A stretch of 64,000 nt of DNA from Thioalkalivibrio sp. XN279 (lineage in GTDB: Bacteria > Pseudomonadota > Gammaproteobacteria > Steroidobacterales > XN24): contig NZ_JAANBD010000027.1 in NCBI RefSeq assembly GCF_011089885.1, positions 186,001 to 250,000 of the forward strand, in the 5' to 3' direction. The notes below the pieces were generated by a model, which was not told where the DNA came from, made no database searches, and saw only the letters and a program-made list of their open reading frames with translations. Of the stretch, positions 21,879-32,200 are shown in pieces. The position numbers were made by a program, and so were the translations under genes. Every line of letters begins with the position of its first letter. The stretch's first letter is position 1.

Positions 21879-23531
21879 TCAGTGCTTCAGGATCTCCAGG
21901 TCCTTGGTCTGGATGAAGTCCTGCACGTGCGGCCGGTAGTTGCCGACCCACGGCTTCACCAGCCGCTTGGTGACGTAGAAATATACCGGGATCACCGGCA
22001 CGTCCTCCATCACCAGCTGCTCCGCCTGGTGCATGAGCTCGGCGCGCCGCTCCAGGTCGTTCTCGCGCGCGGCTTCCTCGAGCAGCGCGTCGTATTGCGG
22101 GTTGTTCCAGCCCGGGTCGTTGAGCCCGCTCTGGGAATGCAGGATCTCGAGGAAGTTGTAGGCATCGTTGTAATCGGCAATCCAGCCGGCGCGGAACACC
22201 TGCGTCGTCTGCTTGGTGCGCCGCGTCTCCAGGTAGACCTTCCACTCCTCGTTCACCAGCTCCACTTCGATGCCCAGCGCCTCTTTCCACATCGAGGCGA
22301 TGGCCACGGCGATGGTGCGATGATTTTCATGGGTGTTGTAGAGGATCTGCACCTTGAGCGGGTTGTCGCGCGAGTAGCCGGCCGCCTCGTACAGGCGCCG
22401 CGCCTCGGCCACGCGTTCCTCCTGTGTCCAGGCCGCCCATTCCGGCACCACCTGCTCGTAGTTCGCCGCCCGTGGAACATAACCGTAGGCCGGGATCTCG
22501 CCCGCCGTGGTCACCTGCCGCGTCAGGATCTCGCGATCCACGGCGAGATTCAGCGCGCGGCGCAGCTCGACGTTGTCCTTGAAAGGGGGCTGGGTGACAT
22601 TGAGGCCGTAGTAGTACACGCCGAGATACTCGCTGATCACCAGCTCGTCGGGCAGGTTCTCGCGGATCCAGCCGAGCTGCCGGAAAGGCAGGTCGTAGGT
22701 CATGTCGAGGGCGTCGGCGCGATAGCGTTGCAGCTCGGTGGACTGGTTCTCGATGGGGTAGAACCAGACTTCGTCGATGGTCGTGTTGTCGTTGTCCCAG
22801 TAGTAAGGATTGCGCTCCATGACGATGTGCGACTGCATCACCCAGTCCTTGAGACGATACGCGCCGTTCGAGACCAGCCGCCCGGGGCGCGCCCAGCGGC
22901 CGCCGTAGCGCTCCACGGTCGGACGGTGCACCGGGTATGCGGAGGAATGATTCAGCACGCCGAGGAAATACGGCGTCGGCGCCTCGAGGCGGATCTCCAG
23001 CGTGAGGTCGTCGATGGCGCGCACCCCCAGCGCCTCGGGCGGCAGCTCGCCGGCGATCACCTTCTCGGCGTTGAGGATCGGCCGCAGCATGATGCTGTAG
23101 TTCGACAGCGTCGCCGGATCCACCGAGCGCCGCAGGCCGTACGCGAAATCCTGCGCCGTGACCGGGTCGCCGTTGGACCAGCGGCCGTTCTCCCGCATGT
23201 GAAAAACGTACACCGTGCCGTCCGCGCTGATCTCCCAGGCGCGGGCCGCGCCCGGCACGATGCCAAGCTCCGGGTCGTCGTTGGTCAGGCCTTCGAACAG
23301 GTCCCGCTGCAGGTTGGACTCGGGCACGCCCTCGCTCTTGTGCGGGTCGAGCGACTGCGGCTCGGCGCCGTTGCCCCGGCGCAGCACCTGGCGTGCCGCC
23401 AGCTCGCGACCGGACTCGCCGCCGATCTTCGTCTGCCCGGCCGCTTCACGACCCGCCGACCCCGGGTCAGAGCAGCCCGAGAGCAGGAGCGAAAGGCAGG
23501 CCAGCGCGTATAAGAAAGCGACACGAAGCAT
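21879..23531 (-). CDS. oppA: peptide-binding lipoprotein of ABC transporter (SBP family 5)
   Basis: 550-aa extracytoplasmic binding protein. The signal peptide ends in lipobox LLLSGC. Family features include QSLDPHKSEGVPESNLQRD, NGDPVTAQDFAYGLRRSVDP and RRALNLAVDREIL, matching OppA/MppA-like oligopeptide receptors. MLRVAFLYA at 23531 was taken as the start because it opens the lipoprotein signal. First gene of an oppA-B-C-DF-DUF3311-SSF unit. Confidence 0.92.
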   Translation of the reverse strand: MLRVAFLYALACLSLLLSGCSDPGSAGREAAGQTKIGGESGRELAARQVLRRGNGAEPQSLDPHKSEGVPESNLQRDLFEGLTNDDPELGIVPGAARAWEISADGTVYVFHMRENGRWSNGDPVTAQDFAYGLRRSVDPATLSNYSIMLRPILNAEKVIAGELPPEALGVRAIDDLTLEIRLEAPTPYFLGVLNHSSAYPVHRPTVERYGGRWARPGRLVSNGAYRLKDWVMQSHIVMERNPYYWDNDNTTIDEVWFYPIENQSTELQRYRADALDMTYDLPFRQLGWIRENLPDELVISEYLGVYYYGLNVTQPPFKDNVELRRALNLAVDREILTRQVTTAGEIPAYGYVPRAANYEQVVPEWAAWTQEERVAEARRLYEAAGYSRDNPLKVQILYNTHENHRTIAVAIASMWKEALGIEVELVNEEWKVYLETRRTKQTTQVFRAGWIADYNDAYNFLEILHSQSGLNDPGWNNPQYDALLEEAARENDLERRAELMHQAEQLVMEDVPVIPVYFYVTKRLVKPWVGNYRPHVQDFIQTKDLEILKH

Positions 23532-23702
23532 GGGTTCCGGGACGGCAGCCAAACGAACGCCGGAAGGTACCACAAAGCGACGGCATCGACCCCCGAGGTA
23601 CTGGTGGCTGCCGTGAAGCGGTTCTAGAATCGGGTACCGGCCGCTTGGGCGCACGGCCGGTGTCACCCAGTCGGCGCTCGATTCCGCGACAGGAGCAGGG
23701 CC

Positions 23703-23801
23703 ATGAGCAAGGGTATGGATCGGAAGAAGGAAACGAAGAAGAAACCGGCCAAGACACCGGAGGAAAAGCGCGCCGAGAAGCGTGCCAAGAAGGGCAAGTA
23801 G
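23703..23801 (+). CDS. 32-aa lysine-rich protein
   Basis: Small frame MSKGMDRKKETKKK...KRAKKGK with 12 Lys and 3 Arg of 32 residues, preceded by AGGAG 9 nt before the ATG. Similar short basic proteins starting MSKG-M/I-D-KK-KKKPAKT occur, as far as I recall, in Xanthomonas and Pseudomonas genomes annotated as hypothetical. Composition suggests RNA, DNA or ribosome association, but that is inference. It lies alone between oppA and tRNA-Thr, on the opposite strand. Confidence 0.65.
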   Translation: MSKGMDRKKETKKKPAKTPEEKRAEKRAKKGK

Positions 23802-23824
23802 CGCCCGGACGGAAGACCATGGAA

Positions 23825-23900
23825 TGGTGCCGGAGAGTGGATTCGAACCACCGACCTGCTGATTACGAATCAGCTGCTCTGCCGACTGAGCTACCCCGGC
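23825..23900 (-). tRNA. tRNA-Thr (anticodon CGT)
   Basis: Cloverleaf on the minus strand: acceptor GCCGGGG with CTCCGGC, D-arm GCTCAGTCGGCAGAGC, anticodon stem GCTGA/TCAGC with loop TTCGTAA (anticodon CGT), T-arm GGTGGTTCGAATCCACTC, discriminator A and an encoded CCA. 76 nt with CCA. It lies 68 bp after the Fur-family gene. Confidence 0.95.
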
Positions 23901-23968
23901 ACTGGGACCTTCGCGAGGCGGCGAAGTATAGGAGATGGCCGCCGTAGCGGCAATGCCGCAGGGCCGGC

Positions 23969-24382
23969 TCAGGCGCGGCTGCGCACCCGGATGATGACGT
24001 CCACGCCCTCGCGCTCCATGCCCTCGGGCGCGTTGGGCACGCCGGCAAAAGACACGGACTCCACGGGGATATCGATCATCTCGCCCGTGTCGACGTTGTA
24101 GAAGTGATGGTGCTCGTGGACCGTGGAGTCGTAGTAGACGCGATCGCGGTCGACCACCAGCTCGCGCAACAGGCCGCACTCCACGAACAGGTTCAGGGTG
24201 TTGTACACGGTCGCCTTGGAGACGCGAATGCCGCTCGAGCGCGCGCGTTTCAGGAGCTGCTCCGCGGACACGTGCTGCGGCCGCGACAGCACCAGCTCGG
24301 CCAGCTTGAGTCGCTGCGTGGTGGGCTTGGCGCCGTGCCGGGCCAGCCGGGACGCGATTTTTTCCTGCGTGTTCATAGGCAT
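23969..24382 (-). CDS. Fur-family transcriptional regulator (Irr/PerR-like)
   Basis: 137 aa. The N-terminal winged helix contains KPTTQRLKLAELVLSRPQHVSAEQ and SKATVYNTLNLFVECGLL; the hinge has the metal-binding HEHHHFYN. The protein lacks the CxxC pairs that hold structural zinc in most Fur and PerR proteins, and resembles Irr-type members in this. Metal or heme sensing is likely but the ligand is not shown. ATG 24382 is preferred over 24376 because GAGG lies 5 nt upstream. Confidence 0.85.
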   Translation of the reverse strand: MPMNTQEKIASRLARHGAKPTTQRLKLAELVLSRPQHVSAEQLLKRARSSGIRVSKATVYNTLNLFVECGLLRELVVDRDRVYYDSTVHEHHHFYNVDTGEMIDIPVESVSFAGVPNAPEGMEREGVDVIIRVRSRA

Positions 24383-24404
24383 CCGAACCTCGTGCATGAG
24401 CCGC

Positions 24405-24433
24405 ATTATATTCAGCTCAGCCCTTGCGTGCCA
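24405..24433 (-). promoter_or_regulatory. promoter of the Fur-family gene
   Basis: A perfect TATAAT (24405-24410 on the minus strand) lies in the 34-bp gap between thiO and the regulator. GTGGCA (24428-24433, 4 of 6) sits 17 bp upstream, inside the thiO end. It allows the regulator to be expressed apart from thiO. Confidence 0.55.
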
Positions 24434-25526
24434 CATGCCGCGCCGGGTCGTAGGGACCGGGGTCCAGCGGCGGCTCCGCCCCGCCCAGCAACGCTTCGAG
24501 CAGCTCGGCCGACCCCGGCGCCAGGTTGACGCCGTTGCGGAAGTGCCCGGTGTTGAGCCAAAGCCCGTCGACACCCGGCACCCGCCCGATCATCGGCACC
24601 CCCTCCGGCGACCCGGGCCGCAGCCCGGCCCACTGCCCCTGCACCGCGAGCGTGCCCAGCAGCGGCATCATCCCCGCCGCCGCCTCCTGCAGCTCGCGCG
24701 CCGCCTCCGCGGTGGTGGCGTTGTCGAAGCCGGCGTCCTCCAGCGTGCTGCCGACGAGTACCACGCCGTCCTGGCGCGGGATCACGTAGCGGCCTGCCCG
24801 CATCAGCATCTGGCCGAGCACCGGGCGCGGCAGCATGTACCAGAGGATCTGACCGCGCACCGGCCGCAGCGGCAACTCCAGGCCCAGCGGCGCCACCAGC
24901 GACCCGCTCCAGGCACCGGCCGCGATGACCACCTCGGCCGCCTCGAGGCGACCGTGGCGGCCGGCCTCGACCGTCACGCCATTGCCGGCCGGTTGCAGCT
25001 TCACTTCGCCGGCGCGGTCGAGGAGCTCGACGCCGACACGCTCGAGGTCGGCGACCAGCGCATCAAGAAAGCGCGGATTACGGATCTGGCCGATGTCCGG
25101 CAGCCAGGCGGCGGGGCCCTCGCCCCGCGCGGCTGCGGGCGCCACGCGCGCCAGCCGGTCCGCATCCAGCACTTCGGCGCGTTGTCCGGTGCGGCGGGCG
25201 AAGGCCAGCGCCGCCTCGGGATCGGGGCAGTCGAGGTAGATCATCCCGGTGGCGCGGTACTCGGGATCGATGCCGGTCCAGTGGATGAGCTGCTCGGCGA
25301 GCCGGGGCAGCATCGGCAAGGAGCGCGCGGCGAGGTCCATCACCGCCGCCGGCGCCTCCCAGGGCACCAGCGGGGACATGATGCCGCCGCCGGCGCGGGA
25401 CGTGCCGCGGCCGGCTCGGTCGCGCTCCAGCAGCACGACCTTGTGCCCCGCCTGTGCCAGCCTGCGCGCGCTCAGCATGCCGACCGCGCCGGCGCCGATG
25501 ACGATGATGTCGCTGCGCTTGTTCAA
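24417..25526 (-). CDS. thiO: glycine oxidase / FAD-dependent amino-acid oxidase
   Basis: 369-aa DAO-family flavoenzyme. The N-terminal dinucleotide fold is DIIVIGAGAVGMLSARRLAQ. The C-terminal GHFRNGVNLAPGSAELL resembles the ThiO signature GHYRNG. ThiO oxidises glycine to the imine used for the thiazole of thiamine. No other thi gene is in the window, so a general amino-acid oxidase role remains possible. Confidence 0.78.
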   Translation of the reverse strand: MNKRSDIIVIGAGAVGMLSARRLAQAGHKVVLLERDRAGRGTSRAGGGIMSPLVPWEAPAAVMDLAARSLPMLPRLAEQLIHWTGIDPEYRATGMIYLDCPDPEAALAFARRTGQRAEVLDADRLARVAPAAARGEGPAAWLPDIGQIRNPRFLDALVADLERVGVELLDRAGEVKLQPAGNGVTVEAGRHGRLEAAEVVIAAGAWSGSLVAPLGLELPLRPVRGQILWYMLPRPVLGQMLMRAGRYVIPRQDGVVLVGSTLEDAGFDNATTAEAARELQEAAAGMMPLLGTLAVQGQWAGLRPGSPEGVPMIGRVPGVDGLWLNTGHFRNGVNLAPGSAELLEALLGGAEPPLDPGPYDPARHVARKG

Positions 25527-25643
25527 TTTCTTCTCCCGTGGCTGCGCTCACTTTAGCGGGGCGGATATCGGCGCGAAAGCCGCAGTTTCCGCCCCTCCCC
25601 CGGGGGCGCCGAAAGCGGCAGCCTTGAGACACGGAGGGAGACC

Positions 25644-26147
25644 GTGAGAAAGGCGCAAGGACTGACGCTGATGGAACTGCTGGTGGCGCTCGCGCTGCTG
25701 GCCGTGCTCGCCGCGCTGGCGACGCCGGCCCTGGAGAGCCTGAGGCTCAACGCCACCCGGGCGGCGACGATGGAGGGCCTGTTGCGTGCCGCCTGGTACG
25801 CACGCAGCGAGGCCGTGCGTCGCGGCAGCGCGGTCGTGCTCTGCCCCGCCGGGGCCGGCGGCGCCTGCCTGCCGCGGCGCGAGGCATGGGGCCGTGGCTG
25901 GACGGTGGCGGGTGCCGCGGCGCCGGACATGCCGCTGAGGACCGGCCCCGGGGTACGCCATGCGCGGGTCGCGCTGCTGGCCAACCGCGATGCGTTCACC
26001 TTCGAGACCCGGGACCGGCGCAGCACCAACGGCACGCTGGCATGGTGCGACCCGCGCGGCGCGAGCGCGTCGCGAGCGATCGTGATCTCGCCCACCGGGC
26101 GCCCGCGGCTGGAACACGGGTCCGGCTCGCTGGAGTGCCCGCCATGA
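25644..26147 (+). CDS. fimT: minor type IV pseudopilin, FimT/GspH type
   Basis: 167 aa with a class III prepilin leader: MRKAQG then LTLMELLVALALLAVLAAL, with cleavage after Gly6 and Glu at +5. The C-terminal half fits the GspH domain, with two cysteine pairs. GTG start with GGAGGGAG 2-3 nt upstream. First of five minor-pilin genes, each overlapping the next by 4 bases. Confidence 0.85.
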   Translation: MRKAQGLTLMELLVALALLAVLAALATPALESLRLNATRAATMEGLLRAAWYARSEAVRRGSAVVLCPAGAGGACLPRREAWGRGWTVAGAAAPDMPLRTGPGVRHARVALLANRDAFTFETRDRRSTNGTLAWCDPRGASASRAIVISPTGRPRLEHGSGSLECPP

Positions 26148-26551
26148 AGGCGCGCGGTTTCGCCATGACGGAGGCGCTGGTCGCGCTCGCGGTGTTCGGG
26201 GTGGCCGTGACGGGCAGCCTCGGCCTGGCGCTGGAGGGCTTCGCGACGACATTGGAGGCCAGGCGGGCGCAGCAGGCGGCGGTGCTGGCCGCGGATCTCG
26301 CCGGGCGCATCGCGGTGCTGCCGGGCGTCGACTGGACCAGCCTGCCGGCCGTCGCGCTATGCGAGCCCGGTTGCAGCCCGGCACAACTCGCGGCCCTGGA
26401 GCTCGCGCGGTGGCGCCAGGTGCTGGGCGAGACGCTGCCGGCGGCGGGCGCAACACTGGCACCCGGTAGCACCGGATCCTTGCTGTTGCGGCTGGAGTGG
26501 ATCGAGACGGGCGGCGCGGCACGCGAGCTCGAGCTGGAGATCGTGCCATGA
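26144..26551 (+). CDS. pilV: minor pilin PilV-like
   Basis: 135 aa with prepilin motif MKARG-FAMTEALVALAVFG, Glu at +5, then a short globular domain with one cysteine pair (LCEPGC). Overlaps fimT as ATGA. PilV primes pilus assembly together with PilW, PilX and PilE. Confidence 0.8.
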   Translation: MKARGFAMTEALVALAVFGVAVTGSLGLALEGFATTLEARRAQQAAVLAADLAGRIAVLPGVDWTSLPAVALCEPGCSPAQLAALELARWRQVLGETLPAAGATLAPGSTGSLLLRLEWIETGGAARELELEIVP

Positions 26552-27390
26552 AAGGCCGTTGCGCACGGGGGTTCAGCCTGGTCGAGGTGCTGGTGGCCAT
26601 GACGCTGGCGCTGCTGCTCACGCTGTCCATGACCACCCTGCACGCCCGGGTGCTGCGACTCTCGCTCGATTCCGCGGCCGCAGCCGATGCCCAGGATGCG
26701 CTGCGCATCGCGCTGGCCCTGCTCGAATACGAGCTGGCGCATGCCGGTTACTGGGGGCTGGTCCCGGACGCGGCCACGATCGAGGGGCGCCGCGGCGACG
26801 CCATACCGCTGGAGGTGACCGTGAGCGGCGACTGCGGACCCGACTGGAGCATCGACCTCGACCGGCCCCTGCAGGCCTGGTCCTCGGGGTGGCCGCTCGA
26901 GTGCGCGCCTTATGCCGGCGCGCCCCCGCGCGGCGGCATGCTGGTTCTGCGCCGCGTCGAGACAGGGACTGCAGCGCCGGAAGCGGGACGCCTGCAGGTC
27001 CAGGCCGACTTCTGGGGCGGGCGGCTGGTCGCGGACGCGGATGCGCTGCCACCGGGGTACGAAGGACGCGACCTGGTGGCGCGCGCCTATTACGTCAGCC
27101 CGCGCGCCATCGGCGATGTGTCCCGTCCGGCGCTGCGCCGCAAGACGCTGCAGCGCGGACCACGGCTGGTCGACGAGGAGATCATGCCCGGCATCGCGGC
27201 GCTGGAGATCGAGCTCGGCGTGGACGCCGACCTGCCGGGCGACCCCGGCCACGGCCAGGCCGACGCCTTCGTGGCGCCCGAGACGGCAACCGCGCCGGTA
27301 GTGGCCGTGCGCCTCACCCTGCGCAGCCACGACGCGCCGGGGCTGGTGCTGACGCGCACCGTTCCCCTGCGCAACGGGCCGCTGCCGTGA
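26548..27390 (+). CDS. pilW: minor pilin PilW-like
   Basis: 280 aa starting MKGRCARG-FSLVEVLVAMTLAL. The longer globular part with DAQDALRIALALLEYELAHA and GYWGL is typical of PilW. Overlaps pilV as ATGA. Acts as a core subunit of the pilus-initiating minor pilin complex. Confidence 0.85.
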   Translation: MKGRCARGFSLVEVLVAMTLALLLTLSMTTLHARVLRLSLDSAAAADAQDALRIALALLEYELAHAGYWGLVPDAATIEGRRGDAIPLEVTVSGDCGPDWSIDLDRPLQAWSSGWPLECAPYAGAPPRGGMLVLRRVETGTAAPEAGRLQVQADFWGGRLVADADALPPGYEGRDLVARAYYVSPRAIGDVSRPALRRKTLQRGPRLVDEEIMPGIAALEIELGVDADLPGDPGHGQADAFVAPETATAPVVAVRLTLRSHDAPGLVLTRTVPLRNGPLP

Positions 27391-27860
27391 CCCGCAGCAG
27401 GAGCCGCCGCACTGACCGCCGGCGCCTCCTTCGCGCCGGCGGCAGCGCCCTGGTGGCCATGCTCGCCTTCCTCGCGGCCGGCGTGCTGCTCGCCGGCGGG
27501 CTGGCGCGCTCGGCCGCGCTGGAGATGGCCATGGCGCAACATGCGCTGTCCGGGTTACGCGCGCGTACGGCTGCGGAGGCAGGGCTCGCCGCCGCCCTGC
27601 GCGCGCAGGGCTGGTCGGCCACGGCCACGTGGGAAGGACACGGGGCGCTGGCAGGGGGCGCATCCTGGACGGCGCAGGTCGAGCTCGTCGGCGCCCGCGT
27701 CGACCCGACCGGCGGCGCGACCGAGTGGGTGTTCGAGGCGCGCAGCATCGGCCGGGCCTCGGCGGCACGGGTGGTGCTGTCGCAAGGCTTCTCCGTCACG
27801 GGCGCACTGCCCGGCACGCCGGCACCCACCTGGTGGCGGCAGCTGGAGCCGGCGCCGTGA
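27387..27860 (+). CDS. pilX: PilX-like minor pilin
   Basis: 157 aa. Arg-rich N-terminus, then AGGSALVAMLAFLAAGVLLAGG without the Glu at +5, as in PilX/GspK-like members that insert without it. RTAAEAGLAAALRAQ follows. GTG start overlapping the pilW stop as GTGA. Assignment rests on position, size and the N-terminal helix. Confidence 0.7.
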   Translation: MTRSRSRRTDRRRLLRAGGSALVAMLAFLAAGVLLAGGLARSAALEMAMAQHALSGLRARTAAEAGLAAALRAQGWSATATWEGHGALAGGASWTAQVELVGARVDPTGGATEWVFEARSIGRASAARVVLSQGFSVTGALPGTPAPTWWRQLEPAP

Positions 27861-28267
27861 GCAAAGGCTTCACGCTGGTCGAGCTGCTCGCCTGCATCGC
27901 CATCGCCGCGTTGCTGGCCGCAGTGGCGATTCCTTCCTGGCGCGGCGTGATGCTGCGCGCCCAGCGCAGCGACGCGGTCCAGGCGCTGTACGCGGTCGCC
28001 GCCGCGCAGGAGCGCTATCGCATGGTGTACGGGCGTTATGCGGACCAGGCCGGGCCGGCGCCGCCGGTGGGACTCGGCCTCGCCGCCAGCGAGCGGGGCT
28101 GGTATCGGCTGCGCATCGAACGCGCGGACGAGAGCGCCTTCGTCGCCAGCGCCCGGCCGGCCGCGGGATCACCGCAGGCCGGGGACGCGGCGTGCCGCCT
28201 GTTCACCATCGACGCGCTGGGCGTGCGCGGTTCGGCCCCGGCCGCGCCGGAGACCTGCTGGCCCTGA
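27857..28267 (+). CDS. pilE: type IV pilin-like protein PilE
   Basis: 136 aa with MSKG-FTLVELLACIAIAALLAAVA and IPSWRGVMLRAQRSDA, then QERYRMVYGRYA. A C-terminal cysteine pair (CRLF...ETCW) makes the D-loop. GTG start overlapping pilX as GTGA. In Pseudomonas pilY1 lies between pilX and pilE; here it is absent. Confidence 0.8.
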   Translation: MSKGFTLVELLACIAIAALLAAVAIPSWRGVMLRAQRSDAVQALYAVAAAQERYRMVYGRYADQAGPAPPVGLGLAASERGWYRLRIERADESAFVASARPAAGSPQAGDAACRLFTIDALGVRGSAPAAPETCWP

Positions 28268-28299
28268 ACCTCGCTGCAAAGGCGATCGGCGGCGCGGTC

Positions 28300-29238
28300 T
28301 CAGGCGGAACGGAGCACCTTCGGCAACGAGAACACCACGTGCTCCTCGCGGCCCTTGATCTCCTCGGGCACTTCCCCGCCCCATTCCTTGAGGCGTGCCA
28401 CCACTTGCTGCACCAGGATCTCCGGCGCCGACGCGCCGGCCGTGACGCCGACGGCGGCGCAGCCCTCGAACCAGGCCTGGCGCAGGTCGTCCGCGCCGTC
28501 GACCATGTAGCCCGGAATACCTGACTTGAGCGCGATCTCCTTCAGGCGGCTGGAGTTCGAACTGGTCTGCGACCCGACCACCACGATGGCGTCGCAGTGT
28601 TGCACCAGGTCCTTCACCGCGTCCTGCCGGTTCTGCGTGGCGTAGCAGATGTCTTCCTTGCGCGGGCTGGTGAGGGTCGGGAAGCGGCGCTTCAGCGCCT
28701 CGATCACGCGCGCGGTGTCGTCCACGGACAGCGTGGTCTGGGTGACGAAGGCGAGCTTTTCGGGCTCGCGCACCTCGAGCCGGTCTACATCCTCCGGATT
28801 CTCCACCAGGTAGATGTCCCCGCCGCGGCTGCGGTCGTACTGGCCCATGGTGCCTTCCACCTCGGGGTGGCCGGCGTGGCCGATGAGGATCACCTCGCGG
28901 CCCTCGCGGCCGTAGCGCGACACCTCCATGTGCACCTTGGTGACCAGCGGGCAGGTGGCGTCGAACACCTCGAGCCCGCGCCGCGCCGCCTCGGCCTGCA
29001 CGGCCTTGGATACGCCGTGGGCGCTGAAGATGACCGTGGCGCCGTCCGGCACCTCGTCCAGCTCGTCCACGAACACGGCGCCGAGGTTGCGCAGCCGGTC
29101 CACCACGTAGCGGTTGTGCACCACTTCATGGCGCACGTAGATGGGCGCGCCGAACAGTTTCAGGGCGCGCTCGACGATGTCGATGGCGCGATCGACGCCG
29201 GCGCAAAAGCCGCGGGGGTTGGCAAGCAGGATCTTCAT
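28300..29238 (-). CDS. ispH: 4-hydroxy-3-methylbut-2-enyl diphosphate reductase
   Basis: 312-aa 4Fe-4S enzyme making IPP and DMAPP at the end of the MEP pathway. The three cluster cysteines are in [23 protein letters not shown] and [13 protein letters not shown]. Conserved [11 protein letters not shown] and [10 protein letters not shown] are also present. The open frame extends further but [11 protein letters not shown] at 29238 is the family start; its ATG overlaps the protease stop (TGATG). Confidence 0.96.
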   Translation of the reverse strand: MKILLANPRGFCAGVDRAIDIVERALKLFGAPIYVRHEVVHNRYVVDRLRNLGAVFVDELDEVPDGATVIFSAHGVSKAVQAEAARRGLEVFDATCPLVTKVHMEVSRYGREGREVILIGHAGHPEVEGTMGQYDRSRGGDIYLVENPEDVDRLEVREPEKLAFVTQTTLSVDDTARVIEALKRRFPTLTSPRKEDICYATQNRQDAVKDLVQHCDAIVVVGSQTSSNSSRLKEIALKSGIPGYMVDGADDLRQAWFEGCAAVGVTAGASAPEILVQQVVARLKEWGGEVPEEIKGREEHVVFSLPKVLRSA

Positions 29239-32200
29239 CAGCGGAACCTGAAATCGGTCGGCGCCGGGGGCGTCTCGATGCGCCGCGGCGGGTTCGCCTC
29301 CAGCGCCTCGAGCATCACCTCGACCGCCTTCTCCAGGCTCGGGTCGCGCCCGGCGGCGATCGCCTCCGGGCGGTCGATGACCTCGATGTCGGGCGCCACG
29401 CCTTCGTCCTCCACCGCCCAGTTGCCCTCGGTGTCGAGGAAGCGGAAGGTCGCCGGGATGATGCTGCCGCCGTCCGCCAGGCCCGGATTGCCGCTGATGC
29501 CGATCAGACCGCCCCAGGTGCGGGTACCGATCAGCGGCCCGAGTTCCAGCTTGCGGAAGTAATACGGCAGGGCGTCGCCGCCGGAGCTGGCGAGGCCGTT
29601 GATGAGCATGGCCTTGGGCCCGTCGTGGCTCAAGAGCGGCCGCGGCTGCGGTTCGAAGCCGCGCCACACCCAGTAGTTCAGCGGCGTGCGCGCCAGCATC
29701 TCGATCATACGGTCCGGGATGAAGCCGCCGCCGTTGTAGCGGTCGTCGATGATCAGCGCATCGCGCCGGGCCTCGGCGAGCATGCCCTTGAACAGCTCCC
29801 GGTTGCCCTCCACGGCCGTGTTGGGCACGTGGATGTAGCCGACGCGCCCGCCCGACAGCTCGTGCACGCGCTCGCGATTGCGCGTCACCCACTCGAGGTA
29901 ACGCAGCGGCGTCTCGCTGGTCACGGTCTTCACCTTCTCCACGCGCGCGCCGCGCTCGCTCGCCCGGTCGTTGAGCGTGAGCTCGACCACGCGGTCACCC
30001 TTGTTCTGCAACAGGCGGTAGAAGTTGTCCACGCCCTGCGTGCTGACGCCGTCGACGGCGAGGATGAAATCGCCTGCGCTGGCGTTGACGCCGGCCTCGG
30101 TGAGCGGCGAACGGTAGTAGTCGTGCCAGTTCTCGCCGGGGAAGATCCGAGCGATGCGGAAATAGCCCGACTCGTGCGGCTCGATGTGCGCCCCCAGCAG
30201 GCCGCCGGGCTTGCGCTCGGCGCCCGGCGTGCCGGGGCTGCTGTTGACGTAGATGTGCCCGGCGTTCAGCTCGCCGCCCAGCTCGCCGAAGATGTAGTCG
30301 AGATCGGCGCGGTGCGCCACGTGGTCGACGAGCGGCGCGTAACGGTCGCGGATGGCCTCCCAGTCCTGGCCGTGATGGCCGGGATCCCAGAACCAGTCGC
30401 GCAGGATGCGCCAGCCGTCGACGTACATCTGCTGCCACTCGACCCGCGGGTCGACGAGCATCTCCATGCCCTCCAGCTTCAGGGCCGTCTTGCCCGCGTC
30501 CACCTCGGGCTTGGCGTCCGCAATGCCGAACTTGTCGCGCTGCCGCCAGAGCAGCTTCTTGCCGTCGGCCGAGAGCGCGTAGCCGGTGACGCCGTCGAGG
30601 ACCTTCTGCGCTTCGCGCTTCTCCAGGTCGTAGTAACGCAGCTCGTTGCCATTGCCCTGCTGGGCGGAAATAAAGAACAGGCCGCCCTCGTTGGCAGTGA
30701 GGCCGACGTAATTCGCGGCCGGCGCGTCGAGCACCGTGACGCGCTCGTTGAACCCGGCGAGGTCGAACCGAACCGGCTCCGGCTTGCCCTTCTTGTCCTT
30801 GTCCTCGTCCTTGCTCTCTTCCTTGTCCGCCGCGACCGGGGTGACCTCGTCGCTGCGCGGCCGGTTCAGCGCCGGGCCGTCGGCCGCCAGCGTGGCGGCA
30901 TAGAGGCGCGTGGCGTTGTTGTAGAGATAGTTGAACTCGTAGCTGGAGAACACCAGGTTCCAGTCGCGCGTCGAAGTGAAGTACAGGTAGCGGCCCTTGG
31001 GATCGAAGGCCGGGCTCTGCTCGTTGGTGGCATCCGTGGTGAGCTGCGTGGCCTCGCCCGAGGCCAGCGAATAGACCCAGATGGAGCTGTTGAAGCTCTC
31101 GTTCACCTTCGTATAGGCCAGCCAGGCGCTGTCCGGCGACCAGGTGTACTGGGTCAGGTTGCGGAAGGCGTTGTTGGTGAAACGGGTCGTGTCGACCACG
31201 CGCACCCGGCCGCTCTCCACCTCGACGATGCTGAGGCGGTTGTCGCTGTCGGCAAAGGCCAGCTTCTTGGAATCCGGCGCCCACACGGGCGGGAAGCGCC
31301 ACACCTGGCCGTCCTTCGTGACCTGCTTCGGCTCGCCGCCGCCATCCTGCGGTCGCACGTACAGTTCGTACTCCCCGGTGGCGTCGGACAGGTAGGAGAT
31401 CCAGCGGCCGTCCGGGGACCAGGCCACGCTGATCTCGCGCGCCGCGGGCGTGCGGGAAATGTTACGGATCTCGCCATGCTGGGCCGGCACGGTGAAGATC
31501 TCGCCGCGCGCACCGAACACGGCGCGCTCGCCCTGCGGGGCGATGTCGAAGCTCTCGATGTTGTCGCTGACGTTCTTGAAGGCCGGCAGCGCATGGGGCC
31601 GGTCGCCGGTGACCTGGATGGGGATGCGGGTGGTCTGCGCCGTGGCCGGGTCGTGCAGCCAGATGTAGCCGCCGTTCTCGAACACGATGCGACTGCGGTC
31701 GGAGCTCGGCCACAGCACGTCGAACTCGTCGAAGGTCGTGACCTTGGTGACGTTACCGCCGTCCATGTCCATGGCAAACAGGTTGAGGGTGAAGTCGCGG
31801 TCGGAGACGAAGTAGATGCGGCCGTCGACCCACAGCGGCTGGTGGTCGGTGCCGACGAAGTCGGTGAGCCGGCGCGAGGTATCGTTCACCAGGTCGTAGG
31901 TCCAGACGTCCTGCGCGCGCCCGCCGCGATGCCGCTTCCAGGTGCGGAACTCGCGGTCGATGGGCGTGTAGACATAGGTGTTGCCGTCGGCGGAGAGCAT
32001 GCCGCCGCCCGTCTCCGGCGGGCCCAGCGGCTGTTCCATGCCGCCGGCGAAGGGCACCAGAATGGGCACGCCGTCGCGCTCGCCATGGGGCGTACGGTTG
32101 GCGCGCACCAGCACGTGCTGCCCGTCCGGCGTCCAGTCGAGGATGCGGTAATCCGTGCCGCCGCGCGGCGGCATCGGGCCGACGTCGGTGTAAAAGGTGA

